DNA of 40,656 nt, taken from assembly GCF_030145145.1 (NCBI RefSeq), contig NZ_JAQYWD010000045.1, positions 1-40,656 of the forward strand, read 5' to 3'. This document shows positions 9,483 through 17,254 of this stretch, piece by piece. Within the stretch, counting starts at the first letter, position 1; every line of letters begins with the position of its first letter. A program made the position numbers and the translations under genes. Source of the DNA: Desulfobacula sp. GTDB taxonomy: Bacteria > Desulfobacterota > Desulfobacteria > Desulfobacterales > Desulfobacteraceae. The notes below the pieces were generated by a model. That model saw only the letters and a list, made by a program, of their open reading frames with translations. It was not told where the DNA came from and made no database searches.

Positions 9483-9640
9483 GGGACCAATACTAACATT
9501 CGATTTATTGAAGAAATTGAAATTATAGAAATGATTTTACGATATCTGGGGCTTTGAGAAATACGCATCCACAATATTCCTTCACCCAGACCGGTTTACC
9601 CTGAATTGGTTTATGAAGAGTGGGGGAAGGATACCATTTT
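9483..9640 (+). pseudogene. C-terminal remnant of an IS91-like transposase
   Basis: The plus-strand frame reads RFIEEIEIIEMILRYLGL, then TGA at 9555, then EIRIHNIPSPRPVYPE and continues to LVYEEWGKD. IS91-type transposases commonly end with an IEEPxVIxKILxHLGLWE-like helix and a Pro-rich tail, so the TGA replaces the usual Trp codon. The rest of the transposase is absent. It sits between the ligase and KamA-family genes on the opposite strand, so an element once inserted here and decayed. Family assignment is from memory of the motif. Confidence 0.55.
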
Positions 9641-9671
9641 CATGATCTCCCGCCCACTCCTGTTGGCTATC

Positions 9672-10982
9672 CTAAATATGAAAATTCATCTTGTGTTCGC
9701 GAGGAGTCACAAAGGTTCGATAGTTTTCCCACTCAGCGGTTTTCAGTGACATATATTGACAATAAAGCGGATCTCCCAGGAAGTCTTTAAGAAATGAACT
9801 GTTTTCGGCTTCCACCAGCGCTTCAAACATATTGCGGGGTAGAAAATTTGTGTCCATGAGGTGGGAAGCATTTTTTGTATCAGAGAGATTCCCAATATCA
9901 GGATCTCCACAATCGATTTTCTCTCGAATTCCCTGAAGTCCCATCCCGATTAAGGTTGCAATTTGAAGATAGATATTACCGGAAGGGTCTGGAGATCGAA
10001 TTTCAATTCTGGTGTCTTTTCCGCCTTCAGCATAAGGGACCCTGACCATGGAACTTCGGTTTTTGAGCCCCCACCCTCGGACAATGGGGGCTTCCTTGCC
10101 AATTACATAGGCCTTATACGAATTGAAAGTGGCAGCCATAATGATCGATGTTTCTCTTGCATACTTAATCATACCACCGATGAAAAAACGTGCGGTTTCA
10201 CTGAGGTTGTCAGATCCGCTCGGGTTGTAGAACAGGTGATTCCCGTCAAGGTCTTGGGCGGATATGTGAATGTGAAGCGCATTCCTATTAAAACCGTTAA
10301 ACGGTTTGGGCATAAACGTGGCATGTAAATCTTGCTCATTGGCCACTCGCTTGGTGATATAGGAAAATAAAACAGTTCGATCAGCAGTGGTTATAGGATC
10401 CAGGCAAGAAAGATTGATCTCATGCTGAGAAGGGGTAACTTCATGGTGCATTTTTTCAAATTGGATCCCGCACCGCTTTAAAACCGCCGCAATCTCCTTC
10501 TTGACCGACTCCCCCTTATCTCTTGGATCCGTATGGAAGTATCCAGCATTATCGGTATGGATATCTTTGCTGAATTCATCGCCCGTCAACAGGAAAAATT
10601 CATGCTCCGGGGCTGTCAGAAACCGAAAGCCAAACTCGGCCTCAGCTTGTTGGACGACCCGCTCCAATAAAGCCCTGGGATCCAATAGAGATCTTTCGCC
10701 ATACTCTTCATTGATCTTACCGATTAAAAAACCGAGATTTTCCTGGGCAAAGGGTACTTTTCTAAAGGTTTCCGGCAGGGGAATCAGGAGTTTATCGCTG
10801 TTGTCAACCGTCCCGTAACCCGGGACAGAGCTTCCATCAAAACCAACCCCCTTTTTAAAAAAAGATTCAACATTTCCTGCATGGACCTGAAGGCTAACTG
10901 AGCGACCGTTGAGGTCGGTTGTGAAAATCTGTAGCGCGTCAACATCATTGATTTTTTGTTCTAATTCTTTGAAATTTAACAT
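9672..10982 (-). CDS. Divergent type I glutamine-synthetase-like ligase
   Basis: A 436-aa protein of GSI length with N-terminal beta-grasp (GFDGSSVPGYGTV) and catalytic domains. ATP/metal motifs are preserved: APEHEFFLL near residue 129, HHEVTPSQHEI, NRSSMVRVP and RIEIRSPDPSGNIYLQ. Two regions deviate from GlnA. The usual PKPxxGDNGSGMHxH is replaced by PKPFNGFNRNALHIH, and NSYKR before the EAP loop is NSYKA, losing an Arg that helps bind glutamate in GSI. I see no adenylylation-site motif. It is therefore more likely a gamma-glutamyl-amine-type or other carboxylate-amine ligase than the housekeeping enzyme; this is inference. The ATG has AGGACT upstream. Confidence 0.85.
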   Translation of the reverse strand: MLNFKELEQKINDVDALQIFTTDLNGRSVSLQVHAGNVESFFKKGVGFDGSSVPGYGTVDNSDKLLIPLPETFRKVPFAQENLGFLIGKINEEYGERSLLDPRALLERVVQQAEAEFGFRFLTAPEHEFFLLTGDEFSKDIHTDNAGYFHTDPRDKGESVKKEIAAVLKRCGIQFEKMHHEVTPSQHEINLSCLDPITTADRTVLFSYITKRVANEQDLHATFMPKPFNGFNRNALHIHISAQDLDGNHLFYNPSGSDNLSETARFFIGGMIKYARETSIIMAATFNSYKAYVIGKEAPIVRGWGLKNRSSMVRVPYAEGGKDTRIEIRSPDPSGNIYLQIATLIGMGLQGIREKIDCGDPDIGNLSDTKNASHLMDTNFLPRNMFEALVEAENSSFLKDFLGDPLYCQYMSLKTAEWENYRTFVTPREHKMNFHI

Positions 10983-11291
10983 TTTAGTCCTGTATAGTTA
11001 GGCTTTCCCTAAAATCACCGAATTGAACTGAGATCTCTGATTGATGTCTATTACCAGTCAAGCACATCACAAATTAAATTTTGTGGTAAGGAAGAAGGAT
11101 CTCTTCGATTACAATCAATCAGAATGGAAAGGATATTTTTTCGTAATGCTGAACAGAGCATAACAGATTAAGGGCTTCAACACAAAGCATTTGTTCCGCA
11201 ATGAAAGGATACTATGCTTCAATATCACGTCAGAAGGGCGTATCAACAATAAAGCTATTCCCATATTGTTCAAAGAATGAGTCGGGTGAGG
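10983..11291. promoter_or_regulatory. Intergenic region with near-palindrome upstream of the GS-like gene
   Basis: These 309 noncoding bases lie between the hydrolase stop and the ligase start. The near-perfect palindrome CACAAATTAAATTTTGTG at 11068-11085 lies about 90 bases upstream of the ligase ATG and is a candidate operator. I see no sigma-54 motif, terminator or RNA gene here. A separate promoter for the ligase is plausible but not established. Confidence 0.35.
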
Positions 11292-12101
11292 TTAAATAAT
11301 GGGAGTGGGGATCGTGCTTCCGCCTGGTGTTAATTTGGTCCGATAATCTTCCAAATACCGATTCTCATCACGTGCCCAATATAAGGATTGAATATCAACG
11401 GCTCTTAACAGAACCTCTTCCCTGGCGTCAGAAGCCTCTGCCAGAATGTCACCCATTGGGCCAACCAGCTTGCTTTTTCCACAACTGTTATTACCAACAG
11501 TATTAACGCCCAAAATAAAGACAGTATTATCCAAGGCACGTGCTGGTAACTGGATATCCCAACGCCGCGATGCAGAGACACTCCATACGGAAGGGCAAAT
11601 AATCAGTTCCACGCCTTCCAATGCCAACAGCCGTGATGGTTCCGGAAATTCCATTTCATAACAGATCAACACCCCTATCTTGGCATGCTCTATTTCAAAA
11701 ATGGGGTATTTTATTTCACCTTTTTTAAAGATTTCGCTTTCTCGTCCCCATAAAAGGCTCTTGCGCACAACACCCAATATCTCTCCATTTTGATCGATAA
11801 TAACCGCTGAAATAAACAATTGATTTTCGGTATCTTTTTCCGCAAAAGAGCTGATCACAATCGCTTTTGCACGTCGAGCCTCTTCTCGGAGTTGATTAAT
11901 AGTAGGTCCATCTCTTGTTTCAGCCAACTGTTGAAAAGCCTGCTTGGACAGATAGTAACCCGTGGTCCAGAGTTCAGGAAAAACGATTAGATCAGCTTCC
12001 TGACCGAGCTTTCGCATAAACTGAATTCCTCGTTTTAAATTAGCCTGAACATCACCTAAAATCGGTGTGATCTGAATGGCAGCGACTTGAAACATTTCCA
12101 T
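11292..12101 (-). CDS. Carbon-nitrogen hydrolase (nitrilase superfamily amidase)
   Basis: A 269-aa protein. The catalytic triad is visible: E43 in VFPELWTTGY, K114 in VVRKSLLWGRE and C147 in GVLICYEMEFPE. I place the start at the ATG at 12101, behind AGAGGAGTA, rather than the longer upstream ATG at 12197; the resulting N-terminus MEMFQVAAIQITPI is canonical. The superfamily hydrolyses amides, carbamoyl groups or omega-amidated acids, or transfers acyl groups. Beside a GS-like ligase it may remove a gamma-glutamyl or amide group, or hydrolyse an amide intermediate. That role is inferred from context. Confidence 0.9.
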   Translation of the reverse strand: MEMFQVAAIQITPILGDVQANLKRGIQFMRKLGQEADLIVFPELWTTGYYLSKQAFQQLAETRDGPTINQLREEARRAKAIVISSFAEKDTENQLFISAVIIDQNGEILGVVRKSLLWGRESEIFKKGEIKYPIFEIEHAKIGVLICYEMEFPEPSRLLALEGVELIICPSVWSVSASRRWDIQLPARALDNTVFILGVNTVGNNSCGKSKLVGPMGDILAEASDAREEVLLRAVDIQSLYWARDENRYLEDYRTKLTPGGSTIPTPII

Positions 12102-12221
12102 TACTCCTCTTAGTCGAGCGGTTATAAAAATAGACAAATTGAACTCCATGCATTTTTTAATCTGCCGAATCCAAAAGTAGCGTAACATAGCCTCCAATTT
12201 AGTGGGGCGGGATCACATTTT

Positions 12222-12464
12222 CCAAACAATGGATCCCTCCTTTAAGATTATTAACTTGAAGGTAAATTGATGTGGTATCTTTCAAAAGCTTCCTGTTTGA
12301 TCTGCTCAAGGTCAATATATAGATCATTAACTGGCGATATGACATTAAGAGAATAGCGCTGCAGCCGTTTTCCCAGTTTTGTTGGGGAATAGACTCGCAG
12401 AATGCCTGCTATTTGCATGTTTCCGTATTCAGCAAGGACATCCTCCTGGCCGATGGATTGATCC
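12222..12464. repeat. Parent copy of the 240-bp direct repeat bracketing the KamA/ligase block
   Basis: This covers the 3' end of the 342-aa gene plus about 30 downstream bases, and is repeated at 6528-6768. Orientation is the same in both, so recombination between them would delete the 5.7 kb carrying DUF2391, KamA-family, ligase and hydrolase genes. Only this copy is joined to a full gene. Confidence 0.8.
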
Positions 12465-13279
12465 TTTCGTTTCAGTTCCCGTAACAGGGTCTTGTTGATC
12501 TGTTCAAATGAAATGGTGGCAAATTCACCAAATTTGCCAAAACCTATAAGTCTTGTCAGGCCGGTTAAATTATTTTCCTTGTAACGGGTATCATGGCAGA
12601 CGACCAGGCAGGGTTGATATAATATCTTTCCAGACAGAGATTTGACCGGATCTTGTGCAATATCAATTTGTTTTGCAAATGCTTCAAGCTGGATCCGGGT
12701 AAGGCTCAACTGAGTGCCGCAATAGGAGAAAAACATAGGCGGATCAATGAGACCGACTGCAGCACAGGTACTTATCCGGGTCCTGGCACCATATGGCTGG
12801 GGCATATAAGTAGGACAGTGGCTTCGGATAATATCACTGGCCATGACTTGGAAGTATTTTTGTGAGATGATCCTTTTTTTTCTTCGAAATGCTGCTTTTT
12901 TAAACATGAAAATTCGCCTGGCCGCCTTTGAAAAAAATCCGCTGTCCAGGTTGATACCGGTTGCAATACCGTCTGGGAACAACAGAGTGGCATTGTCGTA
13001 TTGCATGGCCTTTCGGATCTTCTCCCGGAAAATTTTTGACGACATCTTTTGTTGTCTGTTGTAACTTATAGGCACCTCATCGACATCCTGGTAAATAACG
13101 CCTCCAGGGATGAAGATACCTCCTTTATTGTCCAGCTTGCCCGTAGCTCCTTCTTCATAAGGCTCCGGCAATAAACCTTCTTTTCTCAGAGCCAACATTT
13201 TCCAGAGCGTATCCAGGCGGATGGAAATGATTTCCTTCACAAGCTCGGTTTGAATAAGTTTTTTTCCTAAATCAATCAT
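12251..13279 (-). CDS. Unknown 342-aa cytoplasmic protein, possible nucleotide-cyclase-like fold
   Basis: I do not recognise this family with certainty. There is no signal peptide and no clear membrane segment. Two stretches faintly recall the DisA_N (diadenylate cyclase) signatures: FPDGIATGINLDSGF near residues 102-116, and YGARTRISTCAAVGLID followed by SYCGTQLSL near 180-215 (compare DGA and GxRHRxA ... SEETGxISL). The match is weak and the catalytic residues cannot be confirmed, so treat it as a hypothesis. The C-terminus (IAGILRVYSPTKLGKRL) is duplicated at 6557-6768. The ribosome site is weak. It is the most upstream gene of the block with the hydrolase and ligase. Confidence 0.6.
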   Translation of the reverse strand: MIDLGKKLIQTELVKEIISIRLDTLWKMLALRKEGLLPEPYEEGATGKLDNKGGIFIPGGVIYQDVDEVPISYNRQQKMSSKIFREKIRKAMQYDNATLLFPDGIATGINLDSGFFSKAARRIFMFKKAAFRRKKRIISQKYFQVMASDIIRSHCPTYMPQPYGARTRISTCAAVGLIDPPMFFSYCGTQLSLTRIQLEAFAKQIDIAQDPVKSLSGKILYQPCLVVCHDTRYKENNLTGLTRLIGFGKFGEFATISFEQINKTLLRELKRKDQSIGQEDVLAEYGNMQIAGILRVYSPTKLGKRLQRYSLNVISPVNDLYIDLEQIKQEAFERYHINLPSS

Positions 13280-13306
13280 ATTGGTACTGAGCCTTAAACA
13301 TGATAG

Positions 13307-13477
13307 TCATCCTATCACTGTGGAGAGACACACGGCAAAGACCATGCGAACCTTATTACCCCGTGCGCCGCTAGACATCCCAAATATGAAAATCATCACA
13401 GCCAGCACAAGAGCAACGATACACACCGTATTATTAACCACCGGCCAGACAAAAGACGTAACATTTTCTGTCGACAT
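13307..13477 (-). CDS. Small single-span membrane protein (56 aa)
   Basis: A 56-codon frame starts at ATG 13477 behind a strong AGGAGGTGG ribosome site. One hydrophobic segment is visible (VCIVALVLAVMIFIFGM), followed by a basic stretch and a second short hydrophobic run (VRMVFAVCLSTVIG). I do not recognise the family. It lies at the distal end of the envelope-stress-like gene series and just ahead of the 342-aa gene on the same strand. Confidence 0.6.
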   Translation of the reverse strand: MSTENVTSFVWPVVNNTVCIVALVLAVMIFIFGMSSGARGNKVRMVFAVCLSTVIG

Positions 13478-13509
13478 AGTCCACCTCCTGAAAGTTTTTC
13501 TTGTGTAAT

Positions 13510-13600
13510 CTTTCTTTGTTCCTTCTTTGCACCGTGGACGTCACCCACAAGCTTGGTAGCCAATGCCTTAAACGATTAGGACAATAGCAATAATTTTCAT
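13510..13600 (-). pseudogene. Decayed DUF3185-like small membrane protein remnant
   Basis: From ATG 13600 the minus strand reads MKIIAIVLIV, then TAA, then GIGYQACG, a second stop and a basic tail. The DUF3185 family starts almost identically (MKIIGIxLIVLGIxxLxYQG). An AGGAGTTCAAC ribosome site at about 13632 precedes a nine-codon frame just upstream. The stops make it a likely pseudogene. DUF3185-type genes often sit in stress/envelope clusters like the one here. Confidence 0.35.
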
Positions 13601-13699
13601 TGTATTTCCCGTGAACCCATTGTCATGTTGAACTCCTATAGTTGAAAGAGATGAAATGTTTTAATATCACAGCCAACCTTCTTCGTTAGACGCTTGTTG

Positions 13700-13990
13700 T
13701 TATTTTTTAAACTTGGCTGCTGCGCCACTGAAAGCAGACCTCATCGAATCCCATGCGGTTTCCACGCCCTCTTTGATTGACTCCCATGAGTCTTCACTGG
13801 CGACCCGGATTTCAGCAAGCTTGGTCTTTCCCTCCTCAATCTTGCCTTCCAGAACTTCGATCTGCTTGTTCAACCCCAGTTGTGCGTCGGCGCTGGCCCC
13901 GGAGGCTCTTGCCTTAAACTTGTTTACTTCTGCTTTCCATTTGTCCAACTGAGCCTGTTTTTTTTGCTGAAACAGCTTTTTTTCGTTCAT
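13700..13990 (-). CDS. sll1863-like coiled-coil stress protein
   Basis: A 96-aa, highly charged, almost entirely helical protein (KKQAQLDKWKAEVNKFKARA, then LEGKIEEGKTKLAEIRVASE), ending in a short amphipathic helix SWESIKEGVETAWDSMRSAF. It resembles the small sll1863-type stress-response family of unknown mechanism. There is no signal peptide. An AGGAG site precedes the ATG, and it starts 13 bases after the LapA-like gene stops, so the two are likely co-transcribed. Confidence 0.65.
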   Translation of the reverse strand: MNEKKLFQQKKQAQLDKWKAEVNKFKARASGASADAQLGLNKQIEVLEGKIEEGKTKLAEIRVASEDSWESIKEGVETAWDSMRSAFSGAAAKFKK

Positions 13991-14003
13991 TGCTTTCTCC
14001 TAT

Positions 14004-14216
14004 TTATTGTTGTGATTTAGCTCCATGCTTCACCAGAAGCGTAGCGGTAATCCCCATGATAAATCCTGCGGCTGCGGTTAAAAGCATCAGGATGATTCCT
14101 GGCACTTCCCCGGTCAACCAGAGAAAATGGACCTGCAACGGTGCTTGATTCTGGAATACAACTGCCGCCAAAGAAACAACCAGCACCAGAAGCAACACCA
14201 GCTTGATTGATTTCAT
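14004..14216 (-). CDS. LapA/DUF1049-like inner-membrane protein
   Basis: A 70-aa protein with two membrane spans separated by a short loop (VVFQNQAPLQVHFLWLTGEV), the typical LapA_dom/DUF1049 pattern with NQxPVxVxFL. I place the start at 14216 behind GGAAAGGAGGAG; the in-frame ATG at 14279 has no ribosome site. In E. coli LapA helps tune lipopolysaccharide synthesis; many small homologues have no assigned role. It is followed by the sll1863-like gene. Confidence 0.8.
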   Translation of the reverse strand: MKSIKLVLLLVLVVSLAAVVFQNQAPLQVHFLWLTGEVPGIILMLLTAAAGFIMGITATLLVKHGAKSQQ

Positions 14217-14381
14217 CTCTCCTCCTTTCCGTTCGAACTTCGACCGAATGTCCATGCTGTTTAAATATTTTGTAAACAATCAATATTACACAATATGATA
14301 CTATTGTAATCACTCAGAAGAGGTCTCATCCCCAGTACCTCAATTCTGTTGCCTGTTTAGCCATAAAAAATTCTTATCTCC

Positions 14382-14401
14382 TTTACGCCCGGAAGCGTAA
14401 A
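14382..14401 (-). terminator. Hairpin downstream of the VWA-OmpA gene
   Basis: Arms TTTACGC and GCGTAAA (7 bp) enclose a 6-base loop, 51 bases past the VWA-OmpA stop codon. A six-T run follows only after about 12 bases on the minus strand, so this is a weak terminator candidate or a partial attenuator. Confidence 0.35.
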
Positions 14402-14452
14402 ATCAGAAGCAATCTCACCCCTTAAGACCATGAACTCCTTTTTAGATGGTTT

Positions 14453-15655
14453 TTATTTTACCGGATACATTTCAACACGCCGGTTCAACCTCCGGCCTTT
14501 TTCCGTTTCATTGGAAGCTGTGGGTTTGGAAAATCCAAATCCCTCGCAGGACATACGACTTTTATCAATCCCTTTGTCCATAAGATAGGTCTTTACGGCC
14601 TGGGCGCGTTGCAGGGAAAGGATATCGTTGTATGCTTTGGTTCCAACATTGTCAGTATGCCCCTGGATTTTAACAAAGACGCCGGGATTGCCTTTGAGAA
14701 ACTCGGCAATTTTATCAAGAAAATCAAAAGCGCCCGGTTTGACGACGACTTTATCAAAATCAAAATAGGCTTCATCAATGATCCAGGTTTCTCCCATGGG
14801 TGGGGCAACTGCCTTGGTTTTGATAACAGGAGGACATCCATCAACATTCACTTTGATACCTTGTGGTGTTCCCGGGCATTTATCAAGGTCATCGGTGACA
14901 CCATCGTTGTCACTGTCTTTGGGTGCCATGGGTTTTTGGGTAAGAAAAATTTTCCTGACAAAGGTTGCCATACCGCTACCGGTTAGAAGCGTATCCGCAT
15001 TTGAGGCAAAGCCGCATTCGCCAATCCCGGCGATTTCATCCATGAGGGTCCCGCCATTCTCATCATCTCCAACAGAGATTGGATAAAAGCAAAGTTCTGA
15101 TCCCAGTTGGTCTTTCAGCGTTTGGGCTGCTTCCAGAGTCACAGGAGATTCTAAACCGACCTGCTCTTGACCGTCAGTGATAATAATCACAGCTGTTTTT
15201 CCGGGAAAACCAACAAGATCCTGTCCGGCTTCGGTTAATGCCTTATGCATCGGACTGGTGCCACCGGGAGATGAAATCAGACGTGATTTTTCATTCAGAC
15301 CCGACTGGGTGAAGTTTTCCATGCCGTAAAAAAGAACCGTCTGTTTATCAGACACTTTCGGACTATGCCCGAAAGACCTGAGACCGGCATTTTGTCCCAG
15401 TTCCGGCAGAGTTTGACTCATGCGATTGACAATCTGGGTGGCAATCTTAAATTTTTTATTCCCCATGTAATTGGTATCCATTGAACTGGATGCGTCAAGG
15501 ATAATCAAAAAATTATCCACGGCAGAAACATAATCATTTGAATTAAACATGGTTGGGGTAAAATCAGCCATGGGCTGTGCCTGTTGCCGGACAGCACATC
15601 CGAATAAAAATAATGAAATGAGTGGTAAAACAACCATAATTCTGAAAAATTTCAT
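14453..15655 (-). CDS. VWA-TSP3-OmpA outer-membrane lipoprotein
   Basis: A 400-aa protein. It has a lipoprotein signal with Cys at about residue 20 (LISLFLFGC) and a von Willebrand A domain whose MIDAS motif DASSSMD begins at D54. A short calcium-binding thrombospondin-3-like linker (DSDNDGVTDDLDKCP) leads to a C-terminal OmpA peptidoglycan-binding domain (GHTDNVG, LSLQRAQAVKTYL and GRRLNRRVEM). The start at 15655 is chosen because AGGAGA lies just upstream; the ATG at 15673 overlaps that ribosome site. It is likely anchored in the outer membrane, with OmpA contacting the wall and VWA mediating protein contacts. It follows a BON lipoprotein by about 30 bases. Confidence 0.9.
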   Translation of the reverse strand: MKFFRIMVVLPLISLFLFGCAVRQQAQPMADFTPTMFNSNDYVSAVDNFLIILDASSSMDTNYMGNKKFKIATQIVNRMSQTLPELGQNAGLRSFGHSPKVSDKQTVLFYGMENFTQSGLNEKSRLISSPGGTSPMHKALTEAGQDLVGFPGKTAVIIITDGQEQVGLESPVTLEAAQTLKDQLGSELCFYPISVGDDENGGTLMDEIAGIGECGFASNADTLLTGSGMATFVRKIFLTQKPMAPKDSDNDGVTDDLDKCPGTPQGIKVNVDGCPPVIKTKAVAPPMGETWIIDEAYFDFDKVVVKPGAFDFLDKIAEFLKGNPGVFVKIQGHTDNVGTKAYNDILSLQRAQAVKTYLMDKGIDKSRMSCEGFGFSKPTASNETEKGRRLNRRVEMYPVK

Positions 15656-15686
15656 GCTCTTTCTCCTGTTCAATTTTTAATTTGAG

Positions 15687-16004
15687 TTACTTTTTTACGA
15701 TAAGACTGTTCTTAACAGATTTGACCCCTTTTACTTTTTTAGCCACTTCCACAGCTCTGGCAGAAGCCGTGGCAGAATTAACAAAACCACTTAACTGCAC
15801 TTCTCCCTTGAAAGTTTCAACAGTGATCTGGAGCACCTTGAGCATCGGGTCATCAAAAATTTGAGCCTTCACCTTGGTGGTTATAACAGAATCATCAACA
15901 TATTCTCCCGTGCTTTCCTTATGATGTGTTCCGGCACAACCGGCAACAAAGGTAAACAGAAAAACCCCAATAATAAAACAATTGATAAAATTTTTTGCTT
16001 TCAT
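15687..16004 (-). CDS. BON-domain (OsmY-like) lipoprotein
   Basis: A 105-aa protein with a lipobox ending at C23 (FVAGC) and one BON domain (DDSVITTKVKAQIF, then VETFKGEVQLSGFVNSATAS). BON domains bind phospholipid and occur in osmotic-shock periplasmic proteins such as OsmY. An AGAGGA ribosome site precedes the ATG. Its position ahead of the VWA-OmpA lipoprotein fits an envelope-maintenance operon. Confidence 0.9.
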   Translation of the reverse strand: MKAKNFINCFIIGVFLFTFVAGCAGTHHKESTGEYVDDSVITTKVKAQIFDDPMLKVLQITVETFKGEVQLSGFVNSATASARAVEVAKKVKGVKSVKNSLIVKK

Positions 16005-16033
16005 GATTTTTTCCTCTAAAGATGATAATTTTT

Positions 16034-16342
16034 TTATTCTACCCTCTGTGCTTTGGCCGTTTTGACTGCAAGCTCTTTACCCTTTGTAAACAGATGCCAC
16101 TTCATTTCTGATGAATGAATGGCGGCTTTTTTGTCCTGACCCCTGCTGTAGTAACATGATCCAAATCGTTCCACCGTAGAAAAGGGATGGTTTTCTGGGC
16201 AGAAATAACCGCAGGGCTTCTGCTCTTCAAAATAAACAGTTTCATCCGGATCATTGTCGTAAGATACATCTGTCGGCAATTCGATTTGTGATACATTTAT
16301 GCCATCAGCTATTTTTTGACTCAGCTATGTTGAAATTTTCAT
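16034..16342 (-). pseudogene. Unknown small Cys-containing protein with an in-frame TAG at codon 6
   Basis: The continuous frame from ATG 16342 reads MKIST, TAG (16325-16327), then about 96 open codons to the stop at 16034. The body has protein-like composition and a paired Cys motif (CGYFCPENHPFSTVERFG). Without readthrough, translation would need TTG near 16279, giving 81 residues. I do not recognise the family. A nonsense mutation, an alternative start and readthrough are all possible; decay is the simplest explanation. Confidence 0.4.
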
Positions 16343-16428
16343 TTGATTTTTTCTCTCTTTGCATCCCTTACTTACCGATACGAATTCCACGCAGGGAATC
16401 AAATACCCCGAATAGGTTACCCGGGGTA

Positions 16429-16602
16429 TCAGTTTGTGGCATCTTTTATCGTATCCCCTGCCTCTTCGATGGCTTCTCCTGCACTCTCAATGGCGTTGTC
16501 TATTTTTTCACCCGCATTTTCAACCGGACCCTTCTTTTCACATCCGGTCAGAGCTATTGTCCCTAAAAATAACAGCAATAAGATAAATTTTTTAAACTTC
16601 AT
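16429..16602 (-). CDS. Small lipoprotein with amphipathic helix
   Basis: A 57-aa protein. The signal peptide ends in the lipobox LTGC (Cys 21). The mature part is a short charged repeat of heptad-like units (ENAGEKIDNAIESAGEAIEE), resembling entericidin/YtxH-type stress lipoproteins. Start at 16602 behind AAGGAGATT; the upstream in-frame ATG at 16650 has no such site. It is downstream of the sigma-54 promoter at 17255-17270 and probably part of the same stress module. Confidence 0.75.
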   Translation of the reverse strand: MKFKKFILLLLFLGTIALTGCEKKGPVENAGEKIDNAIESAGEAIEEAGDTIKDATN

Positions 16603-16790
16603 GGTAATCTCCTTCTTGAATAAATCGTTGTTGACCGCACACGCCGCCAATTAATCATTAATACTTTGATTAACCCCCCGGCCTTTTTTTGAAATAAGTA
16701 TAATTGACCTATTACAACTACTTTGCCGCTCAGGGCAGCTTCGCTTCCACAACCCCTAATCGATGCGGATGGTCTCCTATATCCGGTAAT

Positions 16791-17150
16791 TCAGGATACA
16801 TTAACAATATATTCGTCATATGGGACTCCCTTGGTCCTCACCGCGTCAATGGCCGCCATTCCCTGGAGATGGGAAACTGTGTAAATCCTTATGTTCAAAG
16901 GTTCACTTAAAAGGGGTTTTGTTCCCAGCAGAACCCCGAACCTGTGAGATTTGAGATGCAGATCCAGGTTTTCACGAGTTTTCCACTCCTCGATCAGGCA
17001 AAAGCGGTTTTTGTCCTGGATATCACAGAAAACAGAAATGCCTTTGCACCCTTTTTCCCGAGCCACAGGCTCGATCAGCGAAACAAGGGTCTGCGTTATC
17101 TCCAACTGCTTCTCTGCAAGAACATTCAGAATAATTTTGACTACGATCAC
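16791..17150 (-). CDS. Antibiotic-biosynthesis-monooxygenase (ABM/YgiN-like) domain protein
   Basis: About 119 residues. The fold signature is IVVKIILNVLAEKQLEITQT, followed by a strand with KGISVFCDIQDKNRFCLIEEW and a helix LDLHLKSHRF. ABM-domain proteins are small dimeric alpha-beta barrels acting as quinol or heme-related monooxygenases. I choose GTG at 17150, behind AAGGTG, which gives the canonical N-terminus; GTG at 17204 would add 18 residues. The gene is directly downstream of a sigma-54 promoter and of the activator gene, so it is the first likely target of that activator. Confidence 0.7.
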   Translation of the reverse strand: MIVVKIILNVLAEKQLEITQTLVSLIEPVAREKGCKGISVFCDIQDKNRFCLIEEWKTRENLDLHLKSHRFGVLLGTKPLLSEPLNIRIYTVSHLQGMAAIDAVRTKGVPYDEYIVNVS

Positions 17151-17254
17151 TGTGATCACCTTTTTTTGAGCCTGGCAGTTTGTATGCGAAAGGATTTTGA
17201 CCACGACCCTGTTTTTGTTTTACCCAATGCAGCTTTTAATCAAAAAGAGTATAG

